From: Combretum micranthum
Taxonomy: Eukaryota > Streptophyta > Magnoliopsida > Myrtales > Combretaceae
Length of the DNA stretch: 64,000 bases
Direction: 5' to 3'
Assembly: GCA_024138025.1 (NCBI GenBank)
Contig: JAMXBD010001390.1
Location: 310,001 to 374,000 of the forward strand
The notes beneath the pieces were generated by a model. The model was given only the letters and a program-made list of their open reading frames with translations, did not search any database and had not been told where the DNA came from. The position numbers and the translations under genes were made by a program. Shown piece after piece: positions 22,950 to 32,488 of the stretch. Positions within the stretch are counted from its first letter, which is position 1; each line of letters opens with the position of its first letter.

Positions 22950-23800
22950 CCATGAGCTTTTTTTGCTGGAACTGTCAAGGATTGGGCCTCCGGAGACAGT
23001 TCGCAACCTAAAAGCCTTGTTTGTAAATACAACCCTAGTTTGGTTTTCCTTATGGAAACAAAAAATAAAGAAAGTTTTTTGGAAAGATTGAGGAGTAGAC
23101 TCCGTTTTGGGGCAGCTTTATGTGAATCGTAGAGGTCTTGCTGGTGGTCTTGCTTTGTGGTGAATGACAGTCTGAAAGTGGAAATTGTGAACCAATCGAT
23201 TACTTCATTGATGCTCAAATTTTCTGGGAAGATGGAAATAGAATTGGTTATGTGACCTGGGTACACTCACCCACGGAATTCCACCAGAAGAAAGCTATCT
23301 GGAGCTCCCTTACAGATTTAGCTAAAAATAGGGATGTATGGTTGTGTGTTGGGGACTTCAATGCCATCTTATATGAACATGAAAAGGAAGGAGGAAGAAG
23401 TGTAGACAAAAGAACTATGAGGGGTTTTAGAGATTTTTTAGAGGAAGCAGCCCTCCAGGATCTGGGTTTTAATGGACCAAAGTTCACGTGGAGTAATAAA
23501 AGGAAGGGAGCGGATTTGGTTAGGGAAAGACTAGATAGATGAGTAGCTACGGTTGGTTGGATTGAAATCTTTCCCAATTGTAGAGTGGACCACATCCCTT
23601 CGAGCACATCTGATCATGCTTTGCTTGTAAATATTCTCAAGGAAGAAAGGAAACACTACAGAAAGTTCAGATTTGAAAATATGTGGCTAACTTCGAATGA
23701 ATGTAATAGGATAATTAAATTCTTAGAAGGGATAATAGAGGTGATGTCTGGAAATCCCTGCTCCAAAATCTCGATTCTTGCAAGGATAACCTAAAGATAT
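22950..23800 (+). pseudogene. LINE ORF2: AP-like endonuclease domain
   Basis: Nicks the genomic target to prime reverse transcription. FFCWNCQGLG (about 22959-22988) is the usual start of the domain. After frameshifts, WLCVGDFNAILYEHEKEGGR (about 23318-23380) holds the catalytic GDFN, FTWSNKR follows, and HIPSSTSDHALLVN (about 23590-23632) holds the catalytic SDH. At least two frameshifts and a stop (23540) interrupt it. Confidence 0.8.
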
Positions 23801-23819
23801 GGAGTGTGAAGAACTTCCC

Positions 23820-25340
23820 AAATAATAGAATCCAAATGATAATGTCTTACAAAGCTGTCAAATATCCAAAGGACCCAAATGGGGTAGATTTAGGAGGAGG
23901 AAAAACTGTTGGGGAGCTTAATGGATTCTGGGAAAGAGAAGAAAAATACTAGCATCAAAGAGCTAAAGTCAAATGGCTAAATTGGGGAGACAGAAACACC
24001 ACCTTCTTCCACCAATCTACACCACCTTCTTCCACCAATCTACAAGGATTAGAAGAAATAAAAATAGAGTGCTGAGACTGAAGAACAGGGAAAGAAAATG
24101 GATTGAGGAAGAAGAAGCAATAGCTCAAGAGTTCTCAAATCACTTCAGGAAGCTATATGCTACAGAGGCAGGAAGAAATGATAGGAGCTGCCTGGAATGG
24201 ATAGAGAAAAAGGTGAATGAGGATATGAACAGAAGTCTATGTAAGGAAGTAGAGGAGGAGGAAATTAAAGAGGCTGTTTGGCAGATGGGAGGCCTAAAGG
24301 CTCCTGGACCAGATGGATTTTCGGGAATTTTTTACCAGAGCTCTTGGACTATCATCGGGGAATCGGTTATTGATGCGGTCAAAGACTTTTTTGTCTCAGG
24401 TTCGTTTCCCCCATCCCTAAATAACACTGATTTGGTTCTTATCCCAAAAATCCAAAACCCTCAGAATGTCTCTCAATTTCGACCTATTAGTCTGTGCAAT
24501 TTTTTATACAAAATCATCTCTAAGATTTTAGTGAATAGGTTGAAACCTTACTTAAAGAACCTTATCTATGAATATCAATTTGCTTTCATATCTGGTAGGA
24601 TGATCCATGATAACATTATCATTGCTCATGAAGCTTTCCATTTTCTAAAAAACAAAAAGAAAGGAAAAAAAGGTTTTTGTGCCCTAAAAGTTGATATGAA
24701 CAAAGCTTATGACAGAGTAGAATGGGGCTTTCTGAGAAATGTGTTAACTAAATATGGTTTTGAAAGAAAATGGATAAGCAGGGTCATGTCTTATGTTACA
24801 ACAGTACATTTCAATGTGATCCTACATGGAAAAAAAGTGTCTCAGTTTAAACCTAGTAGAGGTTTAAGACAGGGGACCCCTGCTCCTTACTTGTTTATCT
24901 TGTTAGCAGATGTCCTATCTCGGGGAATTGAAGAAAGCAAAAAGAATGGAAAGATTTGGGTCTGCAAATTAAACCTAGGTGTCCAGTTCTCTCACACCTC
25001 TTTTTTGCAGATACTCTCTTTTCTTCACTGAAGCAAGGATGGAGGAAATGAAGAATTTACCACTATTATGATAAATTCTGCAAAGCCTCAAGTCAAAAAG
25101 TGAATCTAGAAGTCAAGCATTTTTTTCACCCCAATACGAATTCCTAGTTGAGATAGAACATTGGGAATAGATTGGGGATAAAAGTTACTGAAATCCCAGG
25201 GCTATATCTAGGATTGCCAATGCTGTGGGGAAAATCGAAGTATGAGGCCTTGGGATTTGTCAAGGAAAAGATGGTCAAAAAGCTTAAAGATGGAAGAAGA
25301 ATTTGCTCACTAAAGCGGGAAGAAGAGGTCCTAATCAAAG
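23820..25340 (+). pseudogene. LINE ORF2: reverse transcriptase domain
   Basis: The open stretch 23973-25031 has KAPGPDGFSGIFYQ, LVLIPKIQNPQNVSQFRPIS, FISGRMIHDNIIIAHEAFH, LKVDMNKAYDRVEW (catalytic Asp) and SRGLRQGTPAPYLFIL, the standard L1 RT order. At the FADD box (25001-25020) the reading FFADTLF has a single Asp, so one catalytic residue is missing, and the frame is lost there. Around 23995-24040 a 24-bp segment (CACCACCTTCTTCCACCAATCT, with small change) is repeated in tandem. Confidence 0.85.
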
Positions 25341-26540
25341 TCTTGTAGCAACAATTCCTATGTATTATGTCATGTTTTTATACCCAGATAATGTGCAAGG
25401 ATATGCATAGTATGTTGCTAAATTCTTTTGGGGCAAAGAAGAGAGAAAACAGAATTCATTGGAAGAGCTGGAAATCCTATCCAAATCTAAGAAGGATGGA
25501 GCCTGGTGTTAAGGACCTCCACCTGTTCAACCTAGCTTTGTTAACCAGACTTGCATGGAGAATTGAACAAGGAAGCGAGGAGCTGTGGGTCAGATTCCTA
25601 AAAGGAATATACTACCGAACAAGGAGTTTAGAGATGCCCCAAGAGGAGGAAAGCCTTCATGGGCGTGTCTAAAAGGAAGGGATGAGCTGTTCAGGGAAGG
25701 GATTTGACAAGTAGGTAAAGGGGATAGAATTAGAGTGTTTAAAGATAAATGGGTTCCCCTAATCAAAGAAGCTATCCCTAGCTATCTAGGAGACGAGGAC
25801 ACTGAGGAAATCACTGTTATGAACCTCATCAAGCAGGACACAGCAACATGGAATTCAATGAAAGTAAAGCAGATTATGCCTAACAAGGATGCAACAAGGG
25901 TCTTGAACATACCTCTTAACAGAGTACACAAAGTTGATTCCCTGGTGTGGCCGCATACGAGAGAAGGGGTGTGCACGGTCAAGTCAGCATATCACAATCT
26001 GAAAGCAAGACAAAAAAACCCTTTAACAAACACAGCCTCCACTTCAAATGGTATCCTAAGTTCAAACTGGAACAGAGTATGGAATCTTAAAACCCTCCCC
26101 AAGATCCAACACTTTCTTTGGCGAATAGGCACTAATTCCCTCCCAACAGCAGAATTACTTTATAACAGAAGAGCATTACCTGATCCCCATTGCTCAATTT
26201 GCAGAGAGAGAGAATCGATCGAACATGCAATCCTGTTCTGTGATTGGACCCACCCAATTTGGTTCGGGAGCCTGGGAATCCGAGTAGACAAGCAGCAAAT
26301 CAAGTCCACTTTCGATTGGATCCTTCAAGTCTCAACCGTAGGAGGAAAGCATATAGCAGAAGCGGAGGCCAAAGTCAGTGCTGTAGCATGGTGCATCTGG
26401 ACATCTAGATGCAAAACGGTAATGGAAGGTGGAAGAATTGAAGTGGCGAAGGTGATGGCCCAGGCGCGAGCCCTGATGAACGCGATAGCTCCTTTAGCTA
26501 TGAAAGAAAGTGAAACCAGAGAGGGTCAAGAAGTTGAAGT
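25341..26540 (+). pseudogene. LINE ORF2: post-RT region with zf-RVT domain
   Basis: HLFNLALLTRLAWRIEQG (about 25530-25583) and VFKDKWVPLI (25735-25764) are typical of plant LINE ORF2 after RT. The zf-RVT region runs VWNLKTLPKIQHFLWRIGTN ... CSICRERESIEHAILFC (about 26080-26240) with the Cys/His pattern. Stops near 25346, 25671 and 25707 separate the parts; from 25735 it stays open to 26808. Confidence 0.8.
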
Positions 26541-27021
26541 GGAAGGTTGGAGAAAACCTCAAGCGGGATGGATTAAGATAAATGTGGACGCGTCATGGAA
26601 GTCGAAGTGGGAGAGAGCAGGATTGGGTGTGGTGGCTCGAGACAGTGAAGGGAATATGGTGGGAGGCCGGACCATGACATGCTTTGGACAAAACGTGGAG
26701 GAAGTGGAATGTAGGGCTGTCCATCTGGGTCTTATCTTTGCCATTGACATGGGTTGTCCAATATTATGGTGGAGTCCGACTGCCAATCTGTTATCCTTAG
26801 CTGCTTAGAACAGAAAGGAAAGCCATTGGGCTACCAGACCCATTCTGCAAAATATAAAAGGGATTCTTGAAGGATTTGTTGATAAGCCGCATTTTTATAT
26901 CTCCAGAAAAGCAAATAGGGTTGCTGATTGGGTAGCTAATTCTACTAGGAGAGGGATGTGTCCAATGGATTGGTGGTGCAACCCCTTCCCAACTCCTAAA
27001 GCTAACCCTCTTAGATATTAA
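26541..27021 (+). pseudogene. LINE ORF2: C-terminal RNase H domain
   Basis: GWIKINVDASWKSKWERAGL (about 26569-26628) begins a plant LINE RNase H, with the first catalytic Asp in NVDAS and the Glu in the EECRAVHLGL-like segment. A one-base shift near 26765 breaks the frame. In the next frame VESDCQSVIL keeps the following catalytic Asp, and the domain ends with FYISRKANRVADWVAN near 26935, which keeps the last Asp. Confidence 0.75.
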
Positions 27022-27098
27022 TGTATGTATGTCGGGTATTTTTCCTTGAATGATGTATTTGAAAATGGTTAAGTTATATTATAAATGATTCTCTGTTC

Positions 27099-27117
27099 AA
27101 AAAAAAAAAAAAAAAAA
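27099..27117 (+). other. LINE poly(A) tail
   Basis: Nineteen consecutive A at the end of the LINE, directly before resumed array sequence. Confidence 0.9.
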
Positions 27118-28500
27118 CCCTTGTTATGGCGTTGATCAATGATTTTCATGGATTTGTTCTAAATCAAGTTTATTTCTTCAATTAATGAAGATGTTGTTCA
27201 TATATTAAAGCTAAGTGGTTATCTAATGCTCAAGATGAATAACTAATGCCTTGCTTTCAAATCAAGTGAAACAAGTAATTCCATATAGCTTTATGTATTC
27301 TACTTCCTTCCGCAAAGATGCGTAGCATGATTGAAAATAACAGCTTATTTTGTCAGTCAGCTTCCTCTGGATTGATGCATTCCATTGTAATAGAAAGTCC
27401 CACGTGGTTTAAAAACCAGACAAAGAACACCAAAGCTGATGCAAATTGGCAAGCAGCTCACTTGTTCCATCGTGCAGCCACGCAATGAGTACAAAGCGAA
27501 CTATTCTTTCGCCTTTTACTAAAGAATACCGTGTACTCGTTGCATGAAGTGGCATACAACATTTTTTGGAGGGTCCTATGATAAGTAGGCCCTAACAATC
27601 TTAGTCTAACTAATTGCTCACTTTGTTATAATTACAATTGCATTATAATTTCATTCTTTATGAATAGTTATCATGATATTTAGTTCGCTGAATAGTGATT
27701 TCACGATAAATCCCTATTATGCAAAATACTGAATAGTCATTTTTTATTCAAACCTAAAAATACTAATTCAATACTGTAACTGTTCTTTTTTTTAAAAAAA
27801 AAATACTACCATTTAAATAAAAAATTAATAAAAAAAATCTTATTACAACTTTATTTCATTCCATCGTAATAGAAATTCCATTACAGTCTTATCCATTTAG
27901 CGAAATGAACGAACTATAGGCCATGTTTCTGTTCATGGGATGGCAATGGAACAATAGCTAGTAAGCTCAGCATCTTCAAGTTTAATCAATTCCTCTTTTC
28001 TTTAAAATTTAGAGCATTTTATATTTTTAATGTATGAAAACCATGACATCTGGATTTTACAACTTCAACGTTACCCATCAACATTCAGGTTGTATCCTGT
28101 CCAATTCCAATCATTGTACCTGTAGATATGCTGGATATGGTGTGAGCACGAAACTTTTTGTAACTCTTCTATTTAATTTATTACACATAGCAATCCTTTA
28201 CAATATGATTGATAAATGAATTACATTGTGAACCATCATCTTCACATACTTTCTGCATTGATCCCTTGAAAAATTCTACTAGAATTATAAACATGTTTAA
28301 TCCTCGGTGCGAGTATAAAACATTTCCTTTTGCGAATCTTCTTTGAAATTTTATATTCAATATATGCACAACCCAAGATCTAGTACATAACCATTTCATG
28401 TATGGCAGCTTCACAGCCACAGAACAACCTTAAGTATTGTCCTGTATTCGATTAGAATAAGTAAACCATATTGAAATGATTAAAAACTGATGATTAGAGC
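27118..28500 (+). repeat. Tandem array unit 4, second part (after the LINE)
   Basis: Block B (27118-27620): GATCAATGATTTTCATGG, AAAGATGTTGTTCATATATTAAAGC, CAAAGATGCGTAGCATGATTG, CATTCCATTGTAATAGAAAG, a CACGTG core at 27402-27407, and the hairpin at 27482-27543. A different AT-rich stretch (27620-27950) follows, then block C (28030-28110: ATCTGGATTTTACAACTTC) and D' (28190-28290: CAATCCTTTACAATATGATTGATAAATG). Confidence 0.65.
27482..27543 (+). ncRNA. Conserved hairpin H3 (array unit 4)
   Basis: GCAATGAGTACA (27482-27493) pairs with TGTACTCGTTGC (27532-27543) at all 12 positions when one G-U pair is allowed on the + strand. The inner stem TATTCTTT/AAAGAATA and the 11-base loop are identical to H1 and H2. 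It is followed, as in the other copies, by AGTGGCAT and TTTTTGGAGG. The strand is inferred from the G-U pairing. Confidence 0.45.
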
Positions 28501-28774
28501 TTCTTTGCTTCTTTTCCAGATGAGATAGACAATCTTATTTTTAAGCACTATATTTAGAGAATCTACATAAAAATGAAGAACTCAGTGAAGATTTTGAATA
28601 GCAATAAAGTGTTTGTGTTTACTTTTCGGTATCCTTAGTTTATAAATCCCACATTGTCTAAGAACCATATAATTGCTTGTTTTTGGGAGTGTTCTTTTCG
28701 GAGTAGAGGCCCAACAATCTTAGTTTAAAATAAGGACTATGTTGATGTTGTTTGGTCGTATCTTAATGATGCTG

Positions 28775-29327
28775 TAGGTTGTAGTTATATTTCAAAAGGA
28801 AAATATTTCATATTTCTTAGAGCATATTCATGTCATTTGTTTATTAGCTCTCTTCTCTAAATAAGCTAGTATGAAGCTGGAGAAAAGGTAAAAGTGCTCA
28901 TGCAAAGCATAAGCCGGGCAATGTGAAAGTCATGGACTTGCACCTTTGCTTGAATTTATAGTTTGGGCTAATTAATGAAAATATTTTATTTTATTCATGT
29001 TTTGTTGTTAGTGTTTTTAATAAATTTGGTTTTCTTATTTAATTTTATCCTGGTGATATTTTAAACAAGCTCCTTGACCAATTCGAATATTGCTCAATTT
29101 TTATTCTATTCTTAATCTTAACTTTTATTTTCAAAAATTCACTGGGTGTTCACCTACTTTTTAATTTTCTATTCCTGCTACTTGATGTATACTGGAGGGC
29201 TTATTGAATTCTTGTGTATATACCCTTATTCTTTCGTTGTTTTCTATACAAGTGAATTATCCTTAAAGACAATGCCTAACGCGTATCCAGCAATTAAATA
29301 TCTTTTTTCTATAAACAATAAATGCTG
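28775..29327. other. 553-bp insert in unit 5 flanked by ATGCTG repeats
   Basis: Where units 3 and 4 run straight from the end of block D into TTTGCAGACAA, unit 5 holds 553 extra bases between two copies of ATGCTG (28769-28774 and 29322-29327). The insert is AT-rich with no recognised protein or inverted-repeat ends; the 93-codon frame at 29146-29427 overruns its border. An unidentified insertion is likeliest. Confidence 0.4.
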
Positions 29328-29900
29328 TTTGCAGACAACAATGACATCAATATTTTGTCCTTTAATTAGATATTTAGCATATATCTCCCATACATACACA
29401 TTAAAAAACTACATTGGTAAAATCTAACTTAAAGAAACTTGAATCTTATATTTATCCATGTCCTCGTTGATCTGACTTAAAATGATTAACGAAGGCCAAG
29501 TGTAGCACAACAACAATTTGAATTTGACATAAGACTTGGATGTGTATAAATCTGCACACCGTGCTCATTGTCATTTATGCTAACTATTGAGATTTAAATT
29601 GATGATGAAATGAATGGAAATGCTTAGACTATCACCATAAAGAGAAAAAAATGAAAAAAGAAAAGAAAGGAGTCACTTGATATGGGAAAAGAAAGATCAT
29701 ATCACACTGTATCAAATGGAAAATTTCTGAGTAACCATGTCGGAATTATACAATTGTTTGCTAAACGAAAGTTTAATGGACCAAATTCTGAAACTTGTCA
29801 ACCAATGAGAAGTGATTTTGGAATTTGATTATTTTTTGTCCTTTTCTGGATGATTCAATTGATTAAAATGTGTCATAAGTCAAGGTACGACCTTGTAAGA

Positions 29901-30120
29901 GTGTTTGTTTTATTGTATTATCATAATTTTGGTATACTATTTTTTTTTTTTAAACAAACGTTTATTAATAAATAAATGTCGATGAAAAACTAACAGTTTT
30001 ATTTATAAATAGACTAGATAGATATAATACGGATATAATATAAATATAATATAAATAATTTATAGATACAGATCTAATACAAATACAATATATATAAAAA
30101 TAAAACAATCTAAACAGACC
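29901..30120. mobile_element. Short TIR element, family M1 (copy 5)
   Basis: GTGTTTGTTTTATTGTATT at the left against ACAATCTAAACAGACC at the right (reads inward GGTCTGTTTAGATTGT). Internal ACAAACGTTTATTAATAAATAA and GATGAAAAACTAACAG are shared with the copy at 56.7 kb. Confidence 0.6.
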
Positions 30121-30240
30121 TTTAATAAGTATTTTCGTGGGTTTGTTTCTTAATTAAGTCTATTTCTTCGAGTGATCAAGATGTCGTTTATATATTAAAG
30201 CTAAGTAACTATGAATGATCAAGATGGGTGACCTAGATAC

Positions 30241-31440
30241 TGAATCATTAAGTCAAGGTGGCGAAAGTCTGGCAAATAATTAGATCCGTACGGTGTTACT
30301 GTTTTATGTGTAGTGGGATGTTTGTCGTCTAATAAGGGAAACAATGCGTAAATTTGGGGACCAACCCAAAGTTTTCATGGACGGCTGAGAAGGTGGAATG
30401 AACCATAATGAAGTAACCATTGCATTCCAAGTGTGAACAGTTAAAAGCAAAAAGTTGAACTATTATTATTGAATGACTTATCTGTGCATATATATTATTT
30501 ATTTATTTATAAGTTGTATGTCACTTTGGCATCCAAATATGCTTGATATTAGTATAGCAAAGTCTAGGATTATTTCAAAATAAGAAAGAAGTTGTATTAC
30601 ACGGATGAAGTTTTTTAAGAGCTTTAATAGAAGATAAAGTTTTTTACTTTAGAGAAGATTAAACAGAGAACCCAATTCATAAGATTTTCTTATACCTGTT
30701 TGGGTACATTGGGTGTGTAAATTTCAACGTACAAAGGATTGTTATTACAAGCAGATAAATAGGAAAATCAACTTCCGAGTAGATTTCGGAAAAATAGAAG
30801 GGTACATACAGTAAATGATATCTAAATTTTAACAAAATATATAATTAACAAAATACATAATTAGATATCTAAACTTTGAATTTGATCAATTTAGTATTTA
30901 AACTTTGAAATTAGTTAATTTAGTACTTAAAATTACTTTTCGTTTCATTTAATCAATATCATGAAGGTATTATTAGCGTGTATGAAAAGTTTTTTTAATA
31001 CATTAAATTAATCGATTTTAAAATCTAAATACTAAACTAATTAATTTTAAAATTTAAATATCTAATTATATATCTTATCAAAAATTAAAATGTCACTTGC
31101 TATATTTAAATCCAAGAATGGTAAATAGTAGTTACTCTCCCTAACCACGTTGCATCACCAAACTGAATAAAAATCCAGCATTAAAACTAATAAAGTGTAC
31201 AAAGGAATCCAAAGTGAGCATTATCTTACTAAAACCTCAGCATCTTTGCTTTCCAGCTCGAAGGTTGGCCCATATACTCATGTAGCCACAATAATTGTAC
31301 TATAAAAATCTTTCTTCTTTCAGAATTATTGTACTTTTTCACTTTACATTTTTGCCCTCAGACGGAACTTTAAAGCAGGGGTATCTCCGGTCTTTTTGAA
31401 TACTTAGTTTTAGTATGAATATTAGCTTAATCTACAACAA
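30241..31440. other. Gene-free stretch with a dispersed-repeat segment
   Basis: No supported gene. About 30800-31115 holds repeated phrases such as ATCTAAACTTTGAATTTGATCAATTTAGTATTTAAA in direct and inverted forms, related to segments near 55.0-55.4 and 60.75-60.95 kb. The segment starting about 31280 leads into the leader of the next reading frame. Confidence 0.45.
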
Positions 31441-31660
31441 ACGAACACACACCCAAACAAGAATCAAAAATCAAAAGCCCAAGAATTCTTACTCTCTCTT
31501 TGAGGAAAACTCAAGATCCTTGGAGAATTCCCTTCAATTTCTAATATCCGATCATAAGTAATATTTGTAGCTTGTCTATAAAATTTTTTTCTGTAAGTTT
31601 GCTTTTCCTTTTTTACTTGAGTGGTTATACTATTAAAATATTTAGTTTTAAGAAGTTAGA

Positions 31661-32488
31661 ATGATGTCAGAAAGAAGTGGGAGACCAGAGGAGGTAGGGA
31701 ACAGTAGTACTAGGAGTCAAGGAGTACTAAGTAGAACTTTAGGAAGTAATAAGAATAGAGATAGAGCACTAGATTCAGAAGAAGTCACTACTCTAGACAG
31801 AGACGTAGAAATATTTAATAAAAGCATAAAATTATTAAATCCTAGGATGCTTTATCAAGTGGGAAGATTCCAGTGGAGGACGGGTTTGGTTAAGATAAAC
31901 AGAGAAGTAGATTTATCAGTAATTAATGAACCAAAAAGTATCCCAATAGTCAGCAGAGAATCAGAAGGAAACATAACGGATAGGAATCATAGGTATATTC
32001 ATTTAGGAGTTATATTTATAGTTTTAGGATCGACTAGAAAGAAGTTAGGAACTAAAGTTTTATTAGTATTACTAGATAAAAGGTGGAAAAATAATGTTAG
32101 AAATGCAATGGTAGCAGCCGTAGAAGTAGACATGAATCAAGATGGAGGCATATTTTACTATAGTCCAAATTTTCAAATGACAGTAGAAGATTTCGTAAAT
32201 TATATAGAAATAGGCATACAAACTAAAGGATACGAAGGTTTCAAAGGATCTAATTTATTAGTTTCTCTAACATTTATAGGCAGATTATCAAACAATAGTA
32301 GTTCAAAGTTTAAAGGAAATATAGAAGCAACTATAAAGGCAATGGCTAGCAAAGGTATAGGATCAATCAGACCATTACAACTTGAGAGTGAATTTTCAGC
32401 AGAAGAAACATGGAATTTAGATAAGTTCGTAGAAAAAGAACAAAATTTGGGCTTCGGAAGGTCACGTTATGCTAGATATTTTCCCTAG
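31661..32488 (+). CDS. Endogenous 30K-superfamily movement-protein-like protein
   Basis: An intact 275-codon frame starting at a double ATG (31661) and ending TAG. In plant viruses 30K proteins bind nucleic acid and open plasmodesmata for cell-to-cell spread. Seen here: RYIHLGVIFIVLG (residues 111-123), then VLLVLLDKRW (133-142) with the aspartate at 139 where the superfamily keeps its signature Asp, and SLTFIGRLS (202-210) with the expected downstream glycine at 207. The N-terminal 55 residues are charged and low complexity; the C-terminus (YARYFP) is basic-aromatic. Codon use is A-rich (AGA, GAA, ATA), unlike the nearby retroelements. No capsid, protease or RT frame follows, so it is an isolated, apparently endogenised gene. 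Family assignment is from motif pattern only; which virus group it came from is not resolved. Confidence 0.65.
   Translation: MMSERSGRPEEVGNSSTRSQGVLSRTLGSNKNRDRALDSEEVTTLDRDVEIFNKSIKLLNPRMLYQVGRFQWRTGLVKINREVDLSVINEPKSIPIVSRESEGNITDRNHRYIHLGVIFIVLGSTRKKLGTKVLLVLLDKRWKNNVRNAMVAAVEVDMNQDGGIFYYSPNFQMTVEDFVNYIEIGIQTKGYEGFKGSNLLVSLTFIGRLSNNSSSKFKGNIEATIKAMASKGIGSIRPLQLESEFSAEETWNLDKFVEKEQNLGFGRSRYARYFP

Larger units (their letters stand above)
21040..27117 (+). mobile_element. L1-type LINE, near full length, decayed
   Basis: About 6 kb non-LTR retrotransposon: CT-rich 5' region (CTTCTCTCTCTAGGAGAG and TCTTTAGGAGAGTCC), ORF1 with a zinc knuckle, ORF2 with endonuclease, RT, zf-RVT and RNase H, and a terminal poly(A) at 27099-27117. 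Its 3' end abuts array sequence (CCCTTGTTATGG...GATCAATGATT) that matches 17785-17820, so it clearly inserted into array unit 4. The exact 5' end (about 21000-21060) and the target duplication could not be fixed by eye. Confidence 0.85.
28501..30240 (+). repeat. Tandem array unit 5 (truncated, no hairpin)
   Basis: Block D (28500-28770) matches unit 1. Block A (29328-29870) has TTTGCAGACAACAATGACATCAAT, TTGAATTTGACATAAGACTTGG, CACACCGTGCTCATTGTCATTTATGC and AAACGAAAGTTTAATGGACC. A short TIR element (29901-30120) follows, then the start of block B (30130-30235: CGAGTGATCAAGATGTCGTTTATATATTAAAGC). It ends before the hairpin position. Confidence 0.6.

Noticed and set aside
29146..29427. 93-codon + strand frame with hydrophobic N-terminus
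   Set aside because: It crosses the border between an insert and array block A, so it cannot be a conserved gene. Hydrophobicity follows from T-rich composition.
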